Assembly (NCBI GenBank): GCA_023229425.1
Contig: JALNZG010000001.1
Span: forward strand, 1-64,000
Direction: 5' to 3'
Length of the DNA stretch: 64,000 nucleotides
Origin: Ignavibacteriaceae bacterium
GTDB taxonomy: Bacteria; Bacteroidota; Ignavibacteria; Ignavibacteriales; Ignavibacteriaceae
Shown: piece by piece, positions 45,236-54,285 of the stretch
Numbering within the stretch: position 1 is the stretch's first letter
How the letters are laid out: each line of letters opens with the position of its first letter
Notes under the pieces: model-generated
Told to the model about the DNA's origin: nothing
The model's input: only the letters and a program-made list of their open reading frames with translations
The model's database searches: none
Program-made: the position numbers and the translations under genes

Positions 45236-45352
45236 ACCTTACTAACTGTGTATGGTGTCCTGTTAATCGATAAGTGTTTTTTTCTATCTGATTTTTTTTA
45301 GGGGGAGAATTTAATTTAATACAGTCGTGTAAATATTAGTGATGGAGTAATA

Positions 45353-47182
45353 ATGAAAAATTTAGCTTTTCTTTCGATGATTCTTTTTATCTCGGTAGTT
45401 CTTTTCTCGGCATTTTCCGATCCCTCTAAAAAAGAATCAAAACAAAAATCTTTGCTTGATAAAAAAGTGGATGAACTTCTCTCGCAAATGACACTTAATG
45501 AAAAAATCGGGCAGATGACGCAAGCTGATATTGATGCGTTAAAAGGACATTATGAAGATATCGAAAAATATTCTTTGGGTTCAATCCTTTGCGGTGGAAA
45601 TTCTGAAATAGAAGATATTTCTGCAAAAGGCTGGGCTGATTTTTATGATATGCTTCAAACTCACGCTTTAAATTCAAGATTGCACATTCCGATGATCTAT
45701 GGAGTTGATGCCGTACACGGACACAACAACGTTACTAACGCTGTCGTCTTTCCTCACAACGTTGGCTTGGGAGCAACTCGCAATGCAAAACTTATTGAAA
45801 AAGCCGCACGCGTTACAGCAGAAGAAGTTGCTGCAACCGGCATGGATTGGGCTTTTGCACCTTGTATTGCAGTTGCCAGAAATGAACACTGGGGAAGAAC
45901 TTACGAAAGTTTTGGCGAAGACCCGGAATTAGCAAAATTATTAGGCGCCGCTCAAGTAAAAGGTTTTCAAGGGAAAAAACTTTCCGATAAAACTTCGATC
46001 CTTGCGTGCGCAAAACATTTTCTTGGTGACGGAGGAACGACAACAGGAAAAGATCAAGGGAATACGGAAGTTGATGAACCAACTTTAAGAAAACTTCATT
46101 TACCGGGATATAAAACCGCAATAAAAGCCGGAACAAAAACGATTATGGTTTCCTACAATTCTTGGAACGGGATCAGAATGCACGGCAACAAATATTTGCT
46201 TACCGATGTTCTTAAAGGCGAATTAAATTTTAATGGAATTTTAGTCTCCGATTGGGCAGCAATTGATCAACTTGAAGGCGATTATAAAAGCGATATTGAA
46301 AAATCAATTAACGCCGGACTTGACATGATCATGATTCCAAATCCTCCCGGCAAAGAAAACAATTATATTGATTTCATCACCCTGTTAAAAGAATTGGTAA
46401 ACGAAAACAAAGTTCCGATAAGCAGAATTGACGATGCCGTAAAAAGAATTCTTCGCGTAAAATTTGAAATGAACATTTTTGAAAATCCTCTTACCGATAG
46501 ATCGTTGATGGCAACATTCGGATCAAAAGAACATAGACAAGTTGCTCGCGAATGTGTGCGTCAATCTTTAGTTCTTCTAAAAAATGAAAACAAAACTTTA
46601 CCAATCTCTAAAAATGTTAAAAACATTGTTCTTGCCGGCAAGAGCGCAGACGATATTGGAAATCAATGCGGCGGCTGGACAATTGATTGGCAGGGAAAAT
46701 CCGGTAACGTCATCACGGGTGGAACCACGGTTTTACAAGCTGTAAAAAACGCAGTTTCAAAAAATACCGTTGTTAGTTATTCAAAAGATGGTTCCGAAGT
46801 GAAAGATGCTGATGTTGTACTTGTTGTTGTTGGCGAAACTCCTTATGCAGAAATGTTTGGCGACAAGCCTGATTTAAACTTAGCAAAAGAAGATGTTGAC
46901 GTGATTGAGAATGTAAGGAAATCGGGTAAACCGTTTGTGGTTGTTCTTTTTTCAGGCAGACCTTTAATAATTGAAAAGCAGTTAAAAGATGCGAACGCAT
47001 TTCTTGCCGCATGGCTTCCAGGCAGCGAAGGTGCAGGCATAACCGATGTTCTGTTTGGCGATTTCAATTTCACCGGAAAACTTGGGCATAGCTGGCCTAA
47101 AACAAACGAACAAATTCCAATTAATGTTGGCGATAAAAATTACGATCCATTGTTCAAGTACAGCTTTGGATTGAAATATTAA
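45353..47182 (+). CDS. exported GH3 beta-glucosidase
   Basis: 609 aa. Signal peptide about 1-22. The (alpha/beta)8 barrel domain covers about 40-385 with LNEKIGQMTQ, YGVDAVHGHNNV, AFAPCIAVARNEHWGRTYES (key residues R and E), CAKHFLGDGGT and the nucleophile aspartate in VSDWAAID at residue 300. The second alpha/beta sandwich domain follows (about 400-609, with NQCGGWTIDWQG and GETPYAEMFGD, where a catalytic acid/base Glu is expected). It hydrolyses terminal beta-glucosides, probably cello-oligosaccharides, in the periplasm, feeding the porter and kinase upstream. The length matches two-domain GH3 enzymes. It has no T9SS sorting domain. Confidence 0.92.
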   Translation: MKNLAFLSMILFISVVLFSAFSDPSKKESKQKSLLDKKVDELLSQMTLNEKIGQMTQADIDALKGHYEDIEKYSLGSILCGGNSEIEDISAKGWADFYDMLQTHALNSRLHIPMIYGVDAVHGHNNVTNAVVFPHNVGLGATRNAKLIEKAARVTAEEVAATGMDWAFAPCIAVARNEHWGRTYESFGEDPELAKLLGAAQVKGFQGKKLSDKTSILACAKHFLGDGGTTTGKDQGNTEVDEPTLRKLHLPGYKTAIKAGTKTIMVSYNSWNGIRMHGNKYLLTDVLKGELNFNGILVSDWAAIDQLEGDYKSDIEKSINAGLDMIMIPNPPGKENNYIDFITLLKELVNENKVPISRIDDAVKRILRVKFEMNIFENPLTDRSLMATFGSKEHRQVARECVRQSLVLLKNENKTLPISKNVKNIVLAGKSADDIGNQCGGWTIDWQGKSGNVITGGTTVLQAVKNAVSKNTVVSYSKDGSEVKDADVVLVVVGETPYAEMFGDKPDLNLAKEDVDVIENVRKSGKPFVVVLFSGRPLIIEKQLKDANAFLAAWLPGSEGAGITDVLFGDFNFTGKLGHSWPKTNEQIPINVGDKNYDPLFKYSFGLKY

Positions 47183-47185
47183 TAT

Positions 47186-47261
47186 AATAGGACGCAGATT
47201 TGTTATGATCGTTTATGATCCGCGCTGATCATAAGCTATCTTAATTGATCTGCGTCCTATT
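47186..47261 (+). terminator. nested hairpin after GH3 gene
   Basis: AATAGGACGCAGAT (47186-47199) pairs perfectly with ATCTGCGTCCTATT (47248-47261). Inside, TTATGATC (47203-47210) pairs with GATCATAA (47227-47234). A T-rich stretch follows. It starts four bases after the GH3 stop and is probably a terminator derived from a dispersed repeat. Confidence 0.55.
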
Positions 47262-47349
47262 TCTTTTCCTTCAATAAAAAAAACAATATCATTTCAGTGT
47301 AATTGACTATTTTTCCAAAAGTCATTTAAAACAAGAATGTAAAACTGAA

Positions 47350-47976
47350 ATGAAAATTGAAAAACCACTGTTATCTTTCCACGTTAAAATTATTTTTGTC
47401 CTCGTTCTATTTATAACCGCTTCGTCTTATCCTCAAATTACTTTTGACGCAAATTTTGAGAGCGGAAATTTGAAATCAGTTACGATTTTGGATTCAACAA
47501 ATTATCTTGTAACAACAAACGAAGATATTGGAGGGAGATGGTTTTATTTCAGAATTAACGGAGTTCAAAATAAATTTATAAAAGTAACGGTTTCGAATTC
47601 GGATGTAAAGCGGGCAGTTTATTCGTATGATAATAAAAGCTTCACACGCTTTTCCGCTTCCGAGAGTCCGGCAACAAAAACATTTCAAAAGACTTATGAA
47701 CAGGACACCGTTTACGTTGCTTATTATATTCCCTACACGTTGAGTTTTTTGCGTGAAAGAATAAAACAGTGGAGCGTTTCTCCTTACGTTAAAGTTGATA
47801 CACTTGGATACACGTTGCGCAGTTTACCGATCCACGAGCTAACAATAACCGATCAGGCGATTCCCGATTCTCTAAAATATCATGTTTGGGTTCACGCGAG
47901 AACGCATCCAAGTGAAACTCCAAGTTCATGGCAATTTGATGGATTTATCGAAAGCATTCGGGAGATAATGAGTTAA
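47350..47976 (+). pseudogene. M14 (Nna1-like) carboxypeptidase, 5' fragment before a frameshift
   Basis: 208 codons ending in TAA. Signal peptide about 1-28. Residues about 30-125 resemble the N-terminal beta domain of Nna1/cytosolic carboxypeptidase-like M14 enzymes (FDANFESGNL, GRWFYFRINGV). The catalytic domain then begins, with the zinc motif HPSE (H186, E189) in ARTHPSETPSSW. The frame stops at REIMS while the homologous-looking sequence continues in the -1 frame, so one base has probably been lost at about 47968-47975 (or there is a sequencing error). Read with the 3' fragment, it forms one gene of about 620 codons. Confidence 0.75.
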
Positions 47977-49211
47977 TACAGTTTTATCGCGAACATATTG
48001 TTTTCCATTGCATTCCGTTTACAAATCCCGACGGCGTCTATTACGGAAGATCGCGGACAAACTATGACGGTGTTGATGTCGAATCTAATTGGAATAAGAG
48101 CGATGCCGCTACGACCGCGGAAGTGAAAATTCTTAAAAAAAGAATGGCAGAAATAAACAGCAAAAAAGTTCTTTCGATCTTTCAGAATCTTCATTCACAG
48201 GCTTCGCCGTTTTGCACGTTTTGGGTTCACACAGCTTCTTCAACTTCGGAGTATTATTATCATTCCGAAAATCTATTTTCAAATTTGAATACGTCAGGCA
48301 ATCCCTATTTTACACAAGCTGATTATAGTTATTCCAATTTATCATCTACTTTCCCTGAAGGTTGGCTATGGAATAATTGGGGCGACAAAGTTGTAGCCCT
48401 AACGTACGAAACACCGTATGATTATTATTCCACCGGGAAGGAAGTAACGAACGAGAACTTGAGTTATTTAGGTGAACGGTTTATGTATTCGGTCTCCGAA
48501 TATTTTCAGCTATCACATCCCAAATGGATTATTCTTGATAACAAAAACATTGCAAGTTTTTGGAATGCATCAACAACAGGAACAGAATTTTTTGGTGATA
48601 ATTATTTCACGACGAATGGATCAAGCCAATCGGGTCCGGCAGTATTTCAAACAGATATTATCCAACCGGGGAAATATGATGTTTACGCCTGGTGGCAATC
48701 AGATGCGGCGAACGCATACGATACGAAATTCGTAATTGAGGGAAACGGCAAAGAAACGAGTGTAGAAAAGAGCCAAAAAGTTGACGGCGGCGAGTGGAAT
48801 TATCTTTCGACCGTGAATCTTTTCAACTCAGGAGCGATTAAAATTTCTGTTGGTGATGTTGCAAACGGACAAGTTGTAGCCGATGCGTTCAGAATAATTT
48901 ATAAAGGAAATCCGGTTCATGTTGCTGATAATTATTCACCAAACGAGTTTCAACTTTATCAGAACTATCCAAACCCGTTTAATCCTTCAACGACAATTCA
49001 ATTTATAATTGAAAAACAAAGCGCAGTTCTGCTGCAAGTTTACAATTCGATTGGAGAACTTGTTACAACCCTTGTTGATCAAGAACTTTCCGCTGGTTTC
49101 CACAAAGTTAATTTTAATGCGGCTGCAAATTCAATTGCAAGTGGAATTTATTATTACAAACTTCGAGCAGGCAATTCCACACAAACAAAAGGAATGATCT
49201 ATTTGAAATAA
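47970..49211 (+). pseudogene. M14 (Nna1-like) carboxypeptidase, 3' fragment with T9SS sorting domain
   Basis: Open from about 47970 (ELIQFYREHIVFHC). It contains PFTNPDGVYYGRSRTNYDGV and VESNW, the third zinc-ligand histidine in FQNLHSQ (codon 48192), and the likely general-base glutamate in LTYETPYD near 48410. A golvesin-C-like sandwich follows (about 48540-48900, DNKNIASFW, GKYDVYAWW), then a type-A sorting domain (NYPNPFNPSTT, ending KGMIYLK). The first usable start in this frame is GTG 48123, which would miss part of the active site, so the fragment is probably inactive unless the frameshift is bypassed. All other catalytic residues remain, so the break may be recent. Confidence 0.7.
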
Positions 49212-49336
49212 AAATAGAATATCCTTGACATTAGCTAGTTTTTTTTTAATTTTTCGGCGAGGTAAAACTCCAACTTCCTCTATCTTCTAATTTCTAATTA
49301 GAATTAAGCCTCAAGAAATTTAGTTACGAGGTTCAT

Positions 49337-50659
49337 ATGAAAAAGTTAATTCCTTGGTTGATCTTCTTTTTCTTCTTAGCGCTTTCCGCAAAATCTTTCT
49401 CGCAATGGATACCCGCAGCCGGTAATTTAGACACAAAACAATGGGGCTTTGGCTGGGCTATTGATGCTGTTGATAGTAACTGTGCTGTTATTTCTCTTTC
49501 ACCAGAAAAACAGATTTACAAAACGTTAAATGGTGGTAAGTTTTGGGAAGCAATCGCTCCGTCAGATTTTTCGACAGATGGGATCATCGATGTTTCTATG
49601 ACAGATAGTCTAAATATCTGGTTTGGTTCAGCAGAAGGTAAAATCTGCGGCACTTCAGATGGCGGGAAAAATTGGGAAATCCAATTTGATGACACTTCAA
49701 AAACCAATTTTATGAATTATATCAAAATGTTTGATTCCCAAAACGGAATTGCAATGGGAGATGGGAAGACGGCTACTGATGCGGCTCTCTTTCTAAAAAC
49801 CACTGACGGTGGAAAAAATTGGAACTCTGTCAACGATTCGGTGTTTGGTGCATATTCCGGAGATACATGGAGAAGATTAGATTTTGTCTCATCAAACGTA
49901 GGGTATTTTTATACTTCGGGTCTAAATACAGCGAGTATTTACAAAAATACCGATGGTTGCAAAACATGGAAGAAAGTACAAACTCCTCCATCCGTTCATG
50001 TGTTAAATTTTTATGATGAAAATCTTGGGCTTATATACGGAGTAAATTATCAATTTGGAAAAGGAACAGTTTATCGAACAACAAATGGCGGTGATTCGTG
50101 GGACGCAATTCTTATACCGGACAAAGGCTGGGGAAACGATATTGAATTTTTGAAAAATGATCCTTCGAAAGTTTGGCTTTCGAATTACAACATGCTTTAT
50201 TTTAGCAACGATTCAGGAAAAACTTGGACGCAGCAGTTTATCGCGAATGAATCAAATATCAAAGGAAGAGATTTAGTTTTTACGGATAATTCTGTTGGTT
50301 GGTTCTTATGCGATAGTATGGTTTATAGAAATTTGCAAAGTGATCACACGTACCCGATTGTAAAAGTAGAGAGTGAAAATTTTTCTCCCGTCGGATTTTC
50401 GTTAGAGCAAAATTACCCCAATCCGTTTAATCCGAGCACGGTAATAAGTTACCAGCTGGCGATCGGCAGTTTCGTAACATTAAAAATTTATGATGTGCTT
50501 GGAAATAAAGTTGCAACTTTGGTGAACGAAGAACAGCAAGCCGGAACGCATAATTACGAATTAGAAATGAGGAATTACGAATTGTCCGGCGGAGTTTATT
50601 ATTACACATTAAAAGCAGGAAATTTCGTACAGACAAAAGGAATGATCTATTTGAAGTGA
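49337..50659 (+). CDS. secreted Ycf48/BNR-like beta-propeller with T9SS sorting domain
   Basis: 440 aa. Signal peptide about 1-22. Six blades carry Asp-box-like motifs: KTLNGGKFWE, GTSDGGKNWE, KTTDGGKNWN, KNTDGCKTWK, RTTNGGDSWD and FSNDSGKTWT. This pattern is shared with sialidase/BNR propellers and Ycf48-like proteins, but no catalytic set is evident. The sorting domain starts at about 355. Its loop HNYELEMRNYELSGG is encoded by a GAATTACGAATT-type repeat. GAGG lies before the ATG. It is the first of a run of T9SS cargo genes. Confidence 0.8.
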   Translation: MKKLIPWLIFFFFLALSAKSFSQWIPAAGNLDTKQWGFGWAIDAVDSNCAVISLSPEKQIYKTLNGGKFWEAIAPSDFSTDGIIDVSMTDSLNIWFGSAEGKICGTSDGGKNWEIQFDDTSKTNFMNYIKMFDSQNGIAMGDGKTATDAALFLKTTDGGKNWNSVNDSVFGAYSGDTWRRLDFVSSNVGYFYTSGLNTASIYKNTDGCKTWKKVQTPPSVHVLNFYDENLGLIYGVNYQFGKGTVYRTTNGGDSWDAILIPDKGWGNDIEFLKNDPSKVWLSNYNMLYFSNDSGKTWTQQFIANESNIKGRDLVFTDNSVGWFLCDSMVYRNLQSDHTYPIVKVESENFSPVGFSLEQNYPNPFNPSTVISYQLAIGSFVTLKIYDVLGNKVATLVNEEQQAGTHNYELEMRNYELSGGVYYYTLKAGNFVQTKGMIYLK

Positions 50660-50687
50660 TCTTTAACTGAGATTTTAGGAGGCTAAA

Positions 50688-51419
50688 ATGAAGTTGTTTT
50701 TATTATTTGTGTTTTTAATTTTTGTGGGGAATAGTTCTTTTGCAAATGAGGATTCTGTTTTTGTAAAGGTTCAAACCGACACCGTGCAGATTTGGAATAC
50801 CGATGTTTTAGCAAATTGCGCATCGAGATTTTCTTTGCAAACGGAAATTACCGGGAATTCAATTGTAGTTGCGGAGTGCGATACTATCGGACCCATCGCC
50901 GATTGTCATTGTATTTATGATCTGCATTCTTCTCTAACCGGCTTACCTGCCGGGAACTATTCGGTTGCCGTATATCGGCAAGAACTTAAGAAATATTTTT
51001 ACTCGCACGACACAACGATATTCATTGATTCCTTAACATTTACATTGCAGAGTTCATCAGCGCTACAAAAGAGTGTTCTGTCAAAACAAAGCGCGTGTCA
51101 TACTGCTACATCGATCGAAAAAGAAGAAGCCAATCCCGAAACATTTCAACTTCTTACCAATTACCCAAATCCGTTTAATCCAAGTACAGTAATCAGTTAT
51201 CAATTGGCAGTCGGCAGTTTTGTAACATTAAAAATTTATGATGTTCTTGGAAATGAAGTTGCGATGTTAGTAAACGAAGAACAGCACTCAGGAACACATC
51301 AAGTTACTTTCAACCCGCAACAAATAATAAGCAGCCATCAACTTTCGTCGGGAGTTTATTTTTATCAACTTAAACAAAACAACTTCATCATCACAAAAAA
51401 GATGATATTTTTGAGGTAA
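50688..51419 (+). CDS. small secreted protein with T9SS sorting domain
   Basis: 243 aa. Signal peptide about 1-19. The mature domain (about 20-140) is beta-rich with a cysteine cluster CDTIGPIADCHC and is not a family I recognise. The sorting domain from about residue 150 includes NYPNPFNPSTVISYQLAVG and ends KKMIFLR. AGGAGG lies seven bases before the ATG. It is 28 bases after the propeller gene and probably cotranscribed. It may be an accessory surface protein. Confidence 0.75.
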   Translation: MKLFLLFVFLIFVGNSSFANEDSVFVKVQTDTVQIWNTDVLANCASRFSLQTEITGNSIVVAECDTIGPIADCHCIYDLHSSLTGLPAGNYSVAVYRQELKKYFYSHDTTIFIDSLTFTLQSSSALQKSVLSKQSACHTATSIEKEEANPETFQLLTNYPNPFNPSTVISYQLAVGSFVTLKIYDVLGNEVAMLVNEEQHSGTHQVTFNPQQIISSHQLSSGVYFYQLKQNNFIITKKMIFLR

Positions 51420-51454
51420 CGATTTAAGTACTTATTTTATTCCGGAGGATCAGT

Positions 51455-53515
51455 TTGAAAAATAAAGTCATTTTTATTTTTGTGTTTTTCTTTTGCAGTA
51501 ACATCCATCCTCAATTTATGAACTGGAAAGAGTTGTCTGCTAAATATCTCGACCAACTCGAAGTTTCCACTTCAGGTGATATGTATGCAGTCTCAAAATT
51601 TCATGACAATGTTTATAAATCAACAGATGATGGGACAAGTTGGTCTCCACTAACTTCAATTTCATATCCTAATTATATTTCAGTAAAAGGAAGGGATACA
51701 ATTTTTGTAAGCACTGGCATAGCATTGTACATTTCTACCAATGCCGGCGAAACTTTTAATTATATCACTTACTTTACTTCTGGAATTAGATGTATAAAAA
51801 GCAAAGATTTTGGTGGTGTTAATTACATCTTCGTCGGAACAGGTTCAAGCGGAATTTCTATCTCGACCGACTTTGGTTTAACCTGGCAAACAAAACTGTC
51901 AGACATCCAATATTTTGAGAAAATAGCTTTTTCCGGAAATAATATTTTGGCGAAAACAATGAACAACGGGCTGTACATCTCTCAAGATTTTGGTTCAACA
52001 TGGAATAAAAAAGTAGTTAACTCAAGTATGCCGTGGATTTATGATGTTGAAACGGTTGAAGGGAGTAATACGGCATTTGTTTCTGCTGGAGGGATTTATA
52101 AATCAACCAACAGTGGAATAGATTGGACTTATTTAGCTAACATTAGCGCGGATTGCATTGGATACTCTCTTTTAGAAAATCAGTTATTTGCCGGAAAATA
52201 TTTAAGCAATGATATGGGGCTTACCTGGCGGGTAGTTTGTTGGTTTGACCCTGACTGGATTACAATAAAAGACTCAACAACCTTCCTTCTTAATGAAAAC
52301 GGCTCACTCTATAGAGAAGATCACGCTCCACTTTTCATCTATAAAGGAAATAACTTTCTCCCGCTTGCGGTTGGAAATAAATGGCAATACATTAAAAGCA
52401 CATCTGGTTCTAACTATCTGACAAGGTATAATCTATGCACAACGGAGGTACTTAGCGATACTATCCTAAGCGGGAAACACTATTTTTTAGTAAATGATGA
52501 TGGCAGGTCTGAATATCTTTACTATAGCGATGACAACAAACTTTTATTGGATGGTCATACATTGCTGATGGACTTTAATCTATTGGGACATGAAAAATTC
52601 GAATTTTATGGTGCAACCTGGGCTACAGTGTATGAAGGACCGGTAACTTTATTCGGGTACGAAAGATATTATAAAGGGCTAAGTTCAGATTATTACGGTG
52701 TTCCCTTTACCCGCAAATACGCTGATTCAATAGGCGTTTATTACTATTATTCAAATGAAAATGGACCCATGGGTTCTAACTACATAGAAAGACTCGACTT
52801 GATTGAAGCCTCAGTTAAAATACAAGATTCAACTTATTTGTATAAAGTAAATTACATCCCAACAGTAAACTCAAATACGGTTAATCTTATATCTGATACT
52901 TTACTAGGTTTGAGTGTAATGGTTTCTCATCCTCGCGATATGATTTCAGACACTCCGAAAAAAAGTCTCTTTTTTACTAATTCCGCTGAAGTAGAATATT
53001 TCTTTACAAAGGGCACCGACTCCATTGCCGGAGGAAGAAAGCAATTGAATAGATTTGAAAATTCGAACTCATTTTCTGATTCAATTTATTTCAGTAATTC
53101 ACTTTACAATAATGGATATGAAATTAAGTATCGATTCCATTTAACAGACAAAGGGATCATTCCCAGCCCATCAACGTATCCGGGAAACGGATATCTCAGT
53201 TACAAGATTGATCCGGTTAATGTTACCAAAGAGGATATTAAAATTATAAATTTTCAATTGTTTCAGAATTATCCCAATCCGTTTAATCCCAGTACCGTAA
53301 TCAGTTATCAGTTGGCAGTAGGCATTCATGTTTCACTAAAAATTTATGATGTTTTAGGAAAAGAAGTAGTAGTGTTAGTAAACGAAGAACAACAAGCCGG
53401 AAAACATAATTACGAATTAGGAATGAGGAATTACGAATTGTCCGGCGGAGTGTATTATTACAGGTTGCAAGCGGGAAACTTTGTAGAGACAAAGGGAATG
53501 ATTTATTTGAAGTAA
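51455..53515 (+). CDS. secreted propeller protein with LxxGNxWxY domain and T9SS sorting domain
   Basis: 686 aa, starting at TTG with GGAGG seven bases upstream. Signal peptide about 1-20. Residues about 25-290 form a BNR-like propeller (KSTDDGTSWS, ISTNAGETFN, ISTDFGLTWQ, ISQDFGSTWN, KSTNSGIDWT, LSNDMGLTWR). A second domain begins at LPLAVGNKWQYIKS (about 308) and runs to about 590; the same type occurs in the genes at 57746 and 59709. The sorting domain closes the protein. Its loop GMRNYELSGG is again encoded by the GAATTACGAATT repeat. Confidence 0.75.
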   Translation: MKNKVIFIFVFFFCSNIHPQFMNWKELSAKYLDQLEVSTSGDMYAVSKFHDNVYKSTDDGTSWSPLTSISYPNYISVKGRDTIFVSTGIALYISTNAGETFNYITYFTSGIRCIKSKDFGGVNYIFVGTGSSGISISTDFGLTWQTKLSDIQYFEKIAFSGNNILAKTMNNGLYISQDFGSTWNKKVVNSSMPWIYDVETVEGSNTAFVSAGGIYKSTNSGIDWTYLANISADCIGYSLLENQLFAGKYLSNDMGLTWRVVCWFDPDWITIKDSTTFLLNENGSLYREDHAPLFIYKGNNFLPLAVGNKWQYIKSTSGSNYLTRYNLCTTEVLSDTILSGKHYFLVNDDGRSEYLYYSDDNKLLLDGHTLLMDFNLLGHEKFEFYGATWATVYEGPVTLFGYERYYKGLSSDYYGVPFTRKYADSIGVYYYYSNENGPMGSNYIERLDLIEASVKIQDSTYLYKVNYIPTVNSNTVNLISDTLLGLSVMVSHPRDMISDTPKKSLFFTNSAEVEYFFTKGTDSIAGGRKQLNRFENSNSFSDSIYFSNSLYNNGYEIKYRFHLTDKGIIPSPSTYPGNGYLSYKIDPVNVTKEDIKIINFQLFQNYPNPFNPSTVISYQLAVGIHVSLKIYDVLGKEVVVLVNEEQQAGKHNYELGMRNYELSGGVYYYRLQAGNFVETKGMIYLK

Positions 53516-53629
53516 TTTACTCATTTGTAATTTGTGTTTTGTCTTTTGGAATTTTTATCCAGCTATCCTCTTTCCCGGTTATAGCATTTCTATAAAACTA
53601 TCTCTATTTTGCTTACCGAAATTAAATTT

Positions 53630-54283
53630 ATGAAAAAATATTTTCTTCTAATTTATATAGTTTTTACCGGGTTTTCGTTCGGACAAACAGACGCATTTCG
53701 TATTGCCAGACTTAAATACAGCGGCGGCGGTGATTGGTACAACGATCAATCCGCCGAGGTGAATTTACTCCGTTTTGTTGCAGAGCATACTTCAATCAAA
53801 ACGAAACCGGAATATCTTTTTGCCGATCTAAACAGCGATGAGATCTTTTCTTATCCGTTTTTGTTTTTAACGGGACACGGCAACATTGTTTTCTCCGAAC
53901 AGGAAGTACAGCGTTTGCGCACTTACCTTGAAAGCGGTGGTTTTCTTTATGTTGATGATGATTACGGATTGGATGCCGCGCTCCGCAGAGAAATAAAAAA
54001 AGTTTTTCCGGAGAATGATTTGGTTGAACTTCCATTTTCATTCGGGTTGTATCATTCACCATTTGATTTTCCGAACGGTCCGCCGAAAACGCATGAACAC
54101 GATAACAAACCGCCACAGGGATTCGGAATTTTTATCGAGAAACGTCTCGCGGTTTATTACACGTACGAATCAAATCCAAGCGACGGCTGGGCTGACCCCG
54201 AAGTGCATCACGATAATGAAAAAACGAGAGAAGAAGCTTTGAAGTTCGGAACAAATATTATTGTTTGGGCATTAAGTCAATAA
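53630..54283 (+). CDS. DUF4159 family exported protein
   Basis: 217 aa from ATG 53630, which begins a signal peptide (KKYFLLIYIVFTGFSFGQ); an in-frame TTG at 53609 is unlikely. The body has the glutamine-amidotransferase-like DUF4159 pattern: RLKYSGGGDWYND, FLFLTGHG, LRTYLESGGFLYVDDDYG and a C-terminal EEALKFGTNIIVWALSQ. DUF4159 genes usually occur beside DUF4175, DUF58 and MoxR genes in Bacteroidota; here only the DUF4175 gene follows, two bases after the stop. Activity is unknown. No sorting domain, so it is probably periplasmic. Confidence 0.85.
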   Translation: MKKYFLLIYIVFTGFSFGQTDAFRIARLKYSGGGDWYNDQSAEVNLLRFVAEHTSIKTKPEYLFADLNSDEIFSYPFLFLTGHGNIVFSEQEVQRLRTYLESGGFLYVDDDYGLDAALRREIKKVFPENDLVELPFSFGLYHSPFDFPNGPPKTHEHDNKPPQGFGIFIEKRLAVYYTYESNPSDGWADPEVHHDNEKTREEALKFGTNIIVWALSQ

Positions 54284-54285
54284 TT

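Noticed and set aside
49211..49336. Sigma-70 promoter suggested by TTGACA near 49225
   Set aside because: The expected -10 box is a T-run at the right distance and the consensus may not apply in this phylum, so it could be chance.
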